Of a stretch of 64,000 nucleotides of DNA, positions 56,822-64,000 are shown piece by piece. Under the pieces are notes generated by a model, which did no database searches, was not told the DNA's origin, and saw only the letters and a program-made list of their open reading frames with translations. The DNA is taken from contig CASGGR010000037.1 of NCBI GenBank assembly GCA_949318235.1, forward strand, positions 91,063 to 155,062, given 5' to 3'. How positions within the stretch are numbered: the stretch's first letter is position 1; each line of letters begins with the position of its first letter. The translations under genes and the position numbers were made by a program. The stretch is from Ecdyonurus torrentis. Its lineage: Eukaryota; Arthropoda; Insecta; Ephemeroptera; Heptageniidae.

Positions 56822-57845
56822 ATTTTATTTATTTATTTATTTTATTTATTTGTTTCATCCAAAAACAGGCTTGCGCCCAATACATTGGAGGTACACACAG
56901 TACAATAGTTACAATAATCATAATTATTTAAAACTACAACATAAGTATTTAAGAGCTATCATGCAAACTAAATTATTTATTTCTTATTTTAAGACACATA
57001 TGTTACTTTATTTTTAAAGTGTCATGCATAGATTTTTTAATTTTTTTATTTGAATCATGAAAGATATCAATATTTAAGCTGTTACATAATGTGGTTGCTC
57101 TTGTAATAAAAGAATTTTTAGATACATCATTTGAGCATGTAGGGATACAAAAGATGCCATGATTTCTTAATACTTTTTTGGGCACATTAATGTTGATCTG
57201 GGAGACACATGTTGAATCATCAATTGCATTACATAATATTCTCTTTAGAAAAATAATGTCATTTACATTACGCCTGTTTGTTAGAGACAACATATCGATA
57301 TTAGTACATGCTTGAATATAATTATCACTATTATACTCCATGTTTGATTTTTCATGGAAGTTTCGTACAAATTTTCTTTGAATTGACTCTAACTTTTGTA
57401 TTTTATTTCCGTAACAAGGCGACCATACAGGGCTAGCGTAGTCGTGATTTGAGATCATTAAGCTTTAATATAGAATTTTATACGTAGAGCCCTTGAACAA
57501 TTGAGTATGACGATGAATAAAACCAAACATTCTCATTGATTTTGATTTGATTTTTTGAATGTGAGAAGTGAACGTTAACCTAGAGTCAAAAATAACACCA
57601 AGATTTTTCATTTCATTTACTTTTTTTAATAGAGAATTGTTGATTGAATAATTATAATTATGTAGTTTTTTATTTTTTATAGCAAATGAAATAGAAAAAC
57701 ATTTTGGAAGACTGAGAACCATTTCCCACTCTACACACCATAAATAAAGAGCAGTTAAATCACCTTGAAATTTAATACAATCTGATATTGTTGTAATGCA
57801 TTGATATAATTTTACGTCATCCGCATACATAAGACATTCACCAAA
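56822..57845 (-). pseudogene. LINE D, 3' part of ORF2 and tail
   Basis: Minus strand. The coding starts inside the RT at the catalytic box CLMYADDVKLY (near 57820), with motifs before it absent (5' truncation). It continues FQGDLTALYLWC, KNLGVIFDSRLTFTSHI and, after a single in-frame stop at 57465-57467, DYASPVWSPCY, KIQKLESIQRKFVRNF and a C-terminal region ending at 57003. The 3' UTR ends in GATGAAACAAATAAATAAA, an (AAAT)n tail, on the minus strand (plus-strand ATTT repeats 56822-56852). Jockey/R1/I-like LINE, distinct from A, B and C. Confidence 0.84.
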
Positions 57846-57855
57846 CTTTAATACA

Positions 57856-57896
57856 TGTGTAGTAAGGAAGAACTATATCATTTGAAGTTTGAAACA
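57856..57896 (+). repeat. 41-bp direct repeat, copy 1
   Basis: TGTGTAGTAAGGAAGAAC followed by TATATCATTTGAAGTTTGAA; matches 59805-59845 with one mismatch. Between them lie the hairpins, the tRNA-like sequence and both ATCCGG arrays. Confidence 0.9.
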
Positions 57897-57922
57897 CATA
57901 AATCCCGCCGCACGGGTAAATT

Positions 57923-57956
57923 TCCCCTCGCAAGAGGGGACCCCTCGTAAGAGGGG
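57923..57956. ncRNA. two tandem hairpins with GNRA tetraloops
   Basis: CCCCTC-GCAA-GAGGGG (57924-57939) and CCCCTC-GTAA-GAGGGG (57941-57956) are perfect 6-bp stems with GNRA loops, one base apart. A third stem, GAGAGGC (57971-57977) with GCCTCTC (57996-58002), follows. The region is much GC-richer than its surroundings. It suggests a structured RNA; transcription is not shown. Confidence 0.5.
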
Positions 57957-58078
57957 ACCAGCTGTTTGAAGAGAGGCTGGTTTGAAGAAACAGGTGCCTC
58001 TCGGGCAGCGAATAGGCGACATGTTTGTCGTCATAAAATTTGTGTAAATGCAAGTAGAGAATCATGGTTGAATTGGTT

Positions 58079-58151
58079 GGCCGCGTAGCTCAATGGTCAG
58101 AGCAGTGGAGCGCAAATCCAAAGGTTGTCGGTTCGATTCCGGCCGCTGACT
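58079..58151 (+). tRNA. tRNA-like sequence (anticodon GCA if functional), possible SINE head
   Basis: Cloverleaf by eye: acceptor GGCCGCG with CGCTGAC (5 of 7 pairs), TA linker, D stem GCTC/GAGC with loop AATGGTCA, anticodon stem GTGGA/TCCAA (4 of 5 pairs) with loop GCGCAAA, 5-base variable loop, T stem GTCGG/CCGGC with loop TTCGATT. A box TAGCTCAATGG and B box GGTTCGATTCC are good. The GCA anticodon would be cysteine, but position 33 is C rather than U and the acceptor has two mismatches. So a tRNA pseudogene or tRNA-derived Pol III unit is more likely than a working tRNA gene. Confidence 0.65.
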
Positions 58152-58153
58152 TC

Positions 58154-58158
58154 TTTTT
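58154..58158 (+). terminator. Pol III-type T5 terminator
   Basis: TTTTT three bases after the tRNA-like 3' end, the usual Pol III stop. Confidence 0.6.
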
Positions 58159-58249
58159 AACTGATTGGCTTTATTTGCATTTATATGATTCGTTTCAGAT
58201 GGTGTAAAAGTGCTAGATAAATATTTTCAAATATTTATATATTGATATA
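58159..58249. other. short spacer
   Basis: AT-rich, nothing recognised. Confidence 0.6.
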
Positions 58250-58616
58250 TATTAGTGCTGTTGAAAAAAATCCGGATTTCGAAATCCGGATAATTTTTTA
58301 TCCGGATTTCGAATTTCTTTCCGGATCACGATCCGGATCAACGGATCCGGATAATTTGATCCGGATCAGTGATCCGGATAATTTTGCTCCGGATCCGGAT
58401 CCGGATCGTGATCCGGATAATTTTGATCCGGATAATTTTGATCCGGATCGTGATCCGGATAATTTTGATCCGGATCGTGATCCGAATAATTTTGATTCGG
58501 ATCGTGATTTGAATCGCGATCCGGATAAATTTGATCCGCATCATATACTGATAATATTGATCCGGATCGTGATCCACTTAATTTTATCCACATCAATGAC
58601 CCGGATCACGATTTGA
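58250..58616. repeat. ATCCGG array 1
   Basis: Starts TAGTGCTGTTGAAAAAAATC and continues as irregular repeats of GATCCGGATAATTTT and ATCGTGATCCGGAT. Every unit is self-complementary. Repetitive Asp-Pro-Asp peptides in the open frames are a by-product. Confidence 0.9.
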
Positions 58617-59414
58617 AATAATTACGATAATAGGCGTAATATAGCATGAATTTAATAACGAATTATGAATATAGTTATTGATTTATAAAATTAAAATCTA
58701 TTTAAAAATAATAAGGGTCTCTGTACATAACATAATTATTATGTATAATTGCTTTTTTCGATTGCGTGTGTATGTTTTTGCCCGCGTAATATCCCGACTA
58801 TTTTTCATCGTATTTTGCAAAATTTTAATCGTTCTCAATATAGCTTTTAATTTTCATTATTTTATAATCTTTATTTTTATTTTGTTGTAAAATTATTTTC
58901 ATGGGTTAAAACAAATGTCAACAAATATTTTCAGATTTGACATCTGGCTATTATCTTCTTTCCATCATACATCTTTAAGTTCACTGGCTGCACATTTTAC
59001 CACTGTTTGGTATTTCCCCAAAATATATTTTTATTGGTGGATTTTAGGAAGCACACTACAGGTCCTTGCGCTGCGATCAAGCATACTTTAAAAAAGCTTA
59101 ATTTACAGCTTTCACCCATCCAAGTATTCCACGCTTGACGTTAACGTTAGCTAGCAATTGCTGAACTTCGGTGATCGCAACTTTTACGCTACTTTCAATG
59201 TACCACCGCGCTACACGTACACGTTATTAATCTAATCAAAATTATAAAGTTTTTGAACTTAAGTTCTGCTAAATTAATTATTGTTGGGTGTTTTTTTTTT
59301 TTTTTTTTTTTTTTTTTGCTTGCCATATTGTGTTAATTATCGTGCCAAACACCACTCAGTCCATTTTGTTAGGGTATTTTACAGGTTATATTAAAACTAA
59401 GCCAATATTCTAAA
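58617..59414. other. no gene recognised
   Basis: AT-rich spacer between the two ATCCGG arrays, with a 28-bp T run at 59290-59318. Confidence 0.6.
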
Positions 59415-59758
59415 TAGTATTGTCAAAAAAATCCGGATTTCAAAATCCGGATAAAAAATTATCCGTTATCCGAATTTCTATCCGGATCATGATCCGGATC
59501 AACGGATCCGGATAATTTTGATCCGGATTGGATCCGGATAATTTTGATCCGGATTGGATCCGGATAATTTTGATCCGGATTGGATCCGGATAATTTGATC
59601 CGAATTGGATCCGGATAATTTTTATCCGGATCGATCCGGATTTAAAACGGATCAGTAGATCCGGATAATTTTTTGTCCGCCAAATCCGGATCCACTGATC
59701 CGGATAATTTTCTATCCGAAATCCGGATTTTAATTTTATCCGGATTTCGACAGCACTA
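59415..59758. repeat. ATCCGG array 2
   Basis: Starts TAGTATTGTCAAAAAAATCC and ends ATTTCGACAGCACTA, so its ends mirror each other. The inside has five regular ~28-bp units of ATCCGGATAATTTTGATCCG with GGATTGGATCC. Overall palindromic. Confidence 0.9.
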
Positions 59759-59804
59759 ATATATATACATTTATCGCCATCTCGTGGAGTTCGATCTACA
59801 CTTA

Positions 59805-59845
59805 TGTGTAGTAAGGAAGAACAATATCATTTGAAGTTTGAAACA
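59805..59845 (+). repeat. 41-bp direct repeat, copy 2
   Basis: Partner of 57856-57896, immediately followed by a (TA)n run (59846-59869). Confidence 0.9.
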
Positions 59846-61130
59846 TATATATATATATATATATATATAGCTCTATGCAGAGATTTAAAGACATGGTAGT
59901 TTTAACTTTACAGAGCAAGGTGTGGAAATATTGAATTTATTTGCCAATGAAAACAGGACATATCAATTTTTGTGAAACATATCTGTGATGTTTTGCATTT
60001 GCATGTATTTAGACACCTTCTTTTTACTTCCCCTGTGTCAAGTAGCCAAAACAAGCAAGCATAAGAAAGAAAACTGAGCACATAACACATGACAGAGAGA
60101 TAGAGAAAGAAAACAGTTCCTTTTTTGTTTTTATATTATTTTTAGAAAATTCAGCATTTTGAACGAGGCGATTTGCTAGCGAGCGATGTATATTTTGTAT
60201 GCAAGTCAGCTTGTGGGGTCGTGAGTGTGGGAAATATACAGGTGGAGAGAGAGAGAGAGAGAGAGAGAGAGCATTGGGAATTGGTGCTTTCTGCTTGTGC
60301 AAAAAGCGATGCTTGCATGGTGGACTAAAGACTACTCTCGCCTCAATGTAAAATTTCGTTGCATTTCTCTTTCTATATATCTCCGTCTTGTGTGATCTCC
60401 TCAGTTTTCTTTCTACTGCCCGCTTATTTTAGCTATTTGATTCAGGGGCTTTAAAAAGGTTGTGTTTAATGTATAAATACACCCAGAAACAACATATCAG
60501 CGATTTGTTTGTATATTGTTGATACTACCACTTCACATTGGTCGATCATTTTAATATATCCACAAATTTTTCTATTAAGTTAAAACTACTACGTCTTAGA
60601 ATTTCTCAATGATCTGTATTTTATAAATTATTTTGATAGATTTAAAATATGTAGGAATAATTTATAGAACATAACTTAAAAGTTATTGTTATATAGTGTT
60701 TATCAAACGTGAATCATTTTACTTTATAAAACTGCATTGGAATTCCAATGTATTTCTCGGAATTGAATCTTTTACACATACATTAAACAACTAAATATTG
60801 AGTAATTTTATCCATATCTCATGTTAGTCATTCTTTATATAGAAGTAGTTAAATATTTTGAAAATTAGTGTTATTTGATTATTTAAAAACGAAAGAAAAA
60901 TTAATGTTTGTCATTATATTTGACCGCTTTACATATTATGTACCTCTGTCGACATTTGAACTAGAGTTTCCGGAGTTATATAAAAACTAAATATTGCAAA
61001 ATTTTACGAAAAAAAAATATATGGACTTGCATAACGGACAATTACAAAGAATAATTATTATGAATAATTGTTATTAAATTCAGAAAAAATATATAACATT
61101 GCAAAGCACATCAGAAAAAATCACAATTTT
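59846..61130. other. no gene recognised; microsatellites
   Basis: Includes (TA)n at 59846-59869 and (GA)n at 60245-60272. The (GA)n with TGGTGC and TTGCTTGC-like words nearby recalls the modular units of the 20428 foldback, but too weakly to call. Confidence 0.55.
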
Positions 61131-61172
61131 AATATAGTGTTTAATATTTCTATATAATTATGTATATCAGTA
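61131..61172 (+). promoter_or_regulatory. candidate core promoter
   Basis: ATATCAGTAC (61164-61173) contains the arthropod initiator TCAGT. AATATAG at 61131-61137 lies about 35 bp upstream in TATA position; a second TATATAA (61151) is closer than usual. It precedes the 61189 ATG by ~20 bp. Confidence 0.4.
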
Positions 61173-61188
61173 CACGAAAACCTTGAAA

Positions 61189-63399
61189 ATGTTTTACAAC
61201 GTTCAAGTTTTAGTAAGTATAAACTACAACTTTATTTCATATACGTGGGTGGGTTGAAAAGTTCTATTAGTCGTTTGGAAATAATTATAGTAGGACAAAA
61301 TAAAAACTACCAATTTATAAGCATTCTTTTAATAGATAAATTTCAAAATATTTTTCTCCTGTGATATTGAAATTCAGGTTGGTAACTAATATGAAACAAG
61401 GTCGGGTACTAAAAATCATTTGCGGGCAAGCATTAGGATCGCGGCAAAAAAAAACTTACGTATGGGAAATTTGTTTTAACTTATCTAGAGTAAAATTACG
61501 ACTCGTGAGTAAAGTATCTGCACTTTCAAAACAGCACGCGGAAACATAGATATTAGAAATAATCAATGCTTCATTTAATCCTGCAGCTTTTAAACTGGTG
61601 TCTTATTTTTATACGGTATGCGTCTTAATTCATCTTTAGCTTAACAATTAAGCTCGTGCAAAGTCTCTTTGCATCTCTTGCATTCTTCGTTTGTTTTTTA
61701 AATGTTTTGCGTTCGTCCCTAGCCCTCTTTTCGTACGTCTTTTGAATCTCTTGCTGTTATGTTGTCCTTCCTTTAAAGTTTTTGTCGTCTTTGATTGCGT
61801 TTCTTGGCAACTCTTCCCTTCATTTAGTTTTTATACTCATCTAAAATACCATCATTTGCAATCGGACAAATAACAATGTTTGAATTATTTCTCAAAATAT
61901 TACTATTATTAATGCAATATAATAATATAAAAAGAAAAAAAAACAGATGCACAAAAAATTTCCGTGCCACAAATATTTCAATATATCATATACGAGCGAA
62001 ATGATATTTGATGACGTCATAGGTCTATTTTTAATTTTACTGTTTTTAGTGCCTTTATGTCATTTTTGTATATAATAATAGGGTGCCCAAATTGTGCTCT
62101 AAATCACCAACATAAAAACTGTGGCATAAGAATTTTTGCATATGCGGGAGACCTATTAATGCAGTTAAAGAACTGTAAAAAAAAAAATAAAAATTAAATT
62201 TAATTTATAATTTATTTAAATTAAAAACAGAAAGAATAAAATAGAATCAGTAATATTAATAGTGTTATTATTATTATTCTATATTATTTAAAATTTAGAC
62301 ATCAAATTTATTTTGTATCAATTGAATTTTTACATAATATCTGACGAAAAAAGTGGCAGAGAATGAATGAGAGAGAGAGAGAGAGAAAGAAAGAGAGAGA
62401 ATTTGATGTAAAGATGCATAATGCTGAGTGTTTGGCTAGCTATGCTGGCTAACAAGTGCAGCTTACCTGAGCAATACATGACAAGAGCCTGTAGTAATTT
62501 TCTTACAAGCATATTTTTGCTAACGGTAAACACGAAATCGCCTATTACATTTTTCACAATTTATGCCACTCAAAAATGGACCAAGTTTAAATGGTAATTT
62601 TTTATTATAAGTACAATTTACATTTAGCATAAGATCTTAAATTGCATTAAATCTTAGTAGTTTATTTTTTACTTACATTCTGGTGTGACGATATCAGGTC
62701 AACCCTGATCAAGCAATTCTAAAATTTTTAATGCTCCTTTTAAGTCAATCCTGGAATCTTGATTCAAATAATGAGCATAAAATTTTTGTTAAGTTACTTT
62801 CATTCTTCATTCAAAATTCTAGACATAAAATAATAACAATAACCCACCATAATATAAACGAAGTAAACATGTATTGACTTCCGGATCAGAATTTATCAAG
62901 AGTTGAATTTAGTTTAAAAACCAAGCTTGTATGTCATTAATTAAGATCAGTGCCAAATATATACTAACAAACTTCTTTACTTCCACCCTCGTTTTATATA
63001 AGTAATATTGAAAAATAAAAATAAAGCAAATAATTACTATTTTTTAAGCAAACATACTTACACAATATGAATTTTTATATTTGACCTTAAATATAATATT
63101 ACTAAGAAAAAAGTAAGCATTTTTTTAATTATGGCTCATAGCTTATTTGAGATCATTTGAAATAAACACATTTAAATCTTTAAAAGCAATTAAAATAATA
63201 CATTTTAGCAAATAAAACTCAGTCACTTTTACAATTGTGTACCTTTCAATGTATAGCTTAACTTTATTAAATGCAAAACTTTTTATTTTATTGAATTTAT
63301 GTCTTTAGGTTTTAGTAATTCCTTTAATACTCGCCTTACAAGAAGAAAGGAAAGTTGTCGAAAATATTTCAGAACAAGAATTTGATGACATTAATCCAG
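61189..63399 (+). CDS. candidate secreted-protein gene, first two exons (3' end beyond window)
   Basis: Exon 1 is 61189-61212: ATG plus seven codons (MFYNVQVL), ending at a strong donor GTAAGT. Exon 2 is 63309-63399, preceded by the acceptor TTTATGTCTTTAG and ended by GTATAC. The split is in phase 0. Read separately, exon 2 begins VLVIPLILALQEERKVVENI and continues SEQEFDDINP, leaving phase 1. The two together give a short N-terminus with a hydrophobic stretch of about 13 residues, then Q-E-E-R: the layout of a signal peptide followed by an acidic mature start. The rest would lie past 64000. A 15-base segment at 63541-63555, bounded by CCCAG and GTATTT and keeping phase, could be a micro-exon. 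No homologue is recognised. This model rests on splice sites and composition only. Confidence 0.4.
61213..63308. other. intron of the candidate gene, or unassigned DNA
   Basis: Two regions are GC-richer than the rest: 61375-61550, with an unassigned open stretch of about 55 codons, and 61620-61830. There is a (GA)n tract at 62369-62400. GGGTTGAAAAGTTCT at 61252 resembles a mariner-type end, but no partner is seen. Confidence 0.45.
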
Positions 63400-64000
63400 G
63401 TATACTATTTAACATTTAAGAAATTGATATACTTATCGCTTATATTAACTTTAAATTTGAAAAATAAAATAATCGGAAGAGAAAACAACATAAAAGTAAA
63501 AGTGAGAAAATGATTGGTGCCAGCAGCAAGCTGGGCTTGAGCTGTCTCCCAGTATTAATATCACGAGGTATTTTATTTCCTCTTTATTGAAGTTAAAATG
63601 CATTACGTCATATTTCTTCACTTTTAGACGCAATATAGGAGCAATGAAAATCAATGCTAATAATAAAATATAAACTTCGATCTCCCGATATTTTCTTTAT
63701 TGTGTTTTTTATTATGATTTTTAAACACATAGGTATTACATAATTTAACCTATAAACATCATTATTGCTATCCATCATACTTCTTAATGATATTGTTATA
63801 AATTTGCAAAATTATTTATTATCTTTTGCAACCCAAGCTTACTTTATGTTGATTTAACGAAAATATGGCGTAACTTGGAATTAACAAACATGCATAGCCT
63901 TTATTTACTGTACATATTTTACAGTTATTTTAAAGAGGATATTACTATAACAGTTACAATTTATAAATCAAACATTTTATCTAGGGTGTGTTCTAATCGT
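63400..64000. other. no further exon assigned with confidence
   Basis: AT-rich; downstream exons of the candidate gene may begin here or beyond the window. Confidence 0.5.

Noticed and set aside
58079..58151. Functional tRNA-Cys gene
   Set aside because: Two acceptor mismatches and C at position 33; kept only as tRNA-like.
58242..58616. ORF rich in Asp-Pro-Asp-Arg-Asp
   Set aside because: Translation of the ATCCGG array on either strand.
60024..60302. 92-codon ORF with SLSLS run and hydrophobic end
   Set aside because: Depends on a (GA)n tract and shows no homology I recognise.
61361..61549. Separate small gene of ~62 codons between the candidate exons
   Set aside because: No recognisable domain and no supporting splice or promoter signal beyond a weak AG; noted only as GC-richer sequence.

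Overview
This window reads as AT-rich, repeat-dense nuclear DNA of an animal, most likely an arthropod and probably an insect. The basis is the mix of nested LTR and non-LTR retrotransposons, Harbinger, Tc1/mariner and MITE relics, long microsatellites, spliced-type exons with GT/AG borders, and an arthropod-like TCAGT initiator. I cannot name the species. Nothing looks bacterial: there are no operons and no CRISPR array.

Layout. (1) 633-15756: a Jockey/CR1-like LINE on the minus strand (LINE A) is split by a Ty3/gypsy-type LTR element (2593-15196, 4-bp duplication ATAC). The 3' LTR of that element is itself split by a 3.94-kb foldback element (10651-14587, TA duplication) that carries three copies of a 120-bp MITE. 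(2) 15757-19480: mostly unassigned DNA with a 300-bp (GACA)n array, a TA-flanked MITE, a dispersed repeat and a hairpin element. (3) 19490-26192: the 3' end of an RTE-like LINE runs into a (TATG)n array. That array is split by a 4.6-kb foldback element which holds a minus-strand LTR element with gag and protease but no recognisable RT or integrase. A second compact foldback lies just after the array. (4) 26428-30480: pieces of a PIF/Harbinger transposon (MADF/BESS-like ORF, internally deleted transposase) and MITEs. (5) 30893-33935: a LINE ORF1-like fragment, an internally deleted LINE (LINE E), and an exon that looks like the 3' end of an ABCG transporter gene. (6) 34961-37775: a 373-bp hairpin MITE, a dispersed repeat and unassigned DNA. 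(7) 37776-43545: an inverted dimer of a Tc1/mariner-like element, split by a 4.3-kb LINE (LINE B, 5-bp duplication TTCAA). LINE B has an uninterrupted ORF2 and is the best candidate here for a recently active element. (8) 44335-55332: LINE C, with four ~185-bp 5' monomers, a PHD-finger ORF1 and a decayed ORF2. It is split by a 6.33-kb palindromic foldback (48268-54596, TA duplication) whose arms carry about 15 and about 9 copies of a ~126-bp repeat. (9) 56822-59846: a minus-strand LINE fragment (LINE D), three short perfect hairpins, a tRNA-like sequence with a T5 terminator, and two self-complementary ATCCGG arrays. (10) 59847-64000: mostly unassigned DNA with a possible host gene start. An 8-codon first exon (61189-61212) and a 91-bp second exon (63309-63399) together would encode a signal peptide, and the gene would run off the right edge.

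Almost all coding sequence here belongs to transposons and most of it is broken. The nesting gives a relative order of insertion in four places. The three large TA-flanked foldbacks (10651, 34961, 48268) share termini beginning TA-GAC and carry no recognisable transposase, so they may belong to one mobilised group. Homology calls come from reading motifs by eye; no database search was possible.
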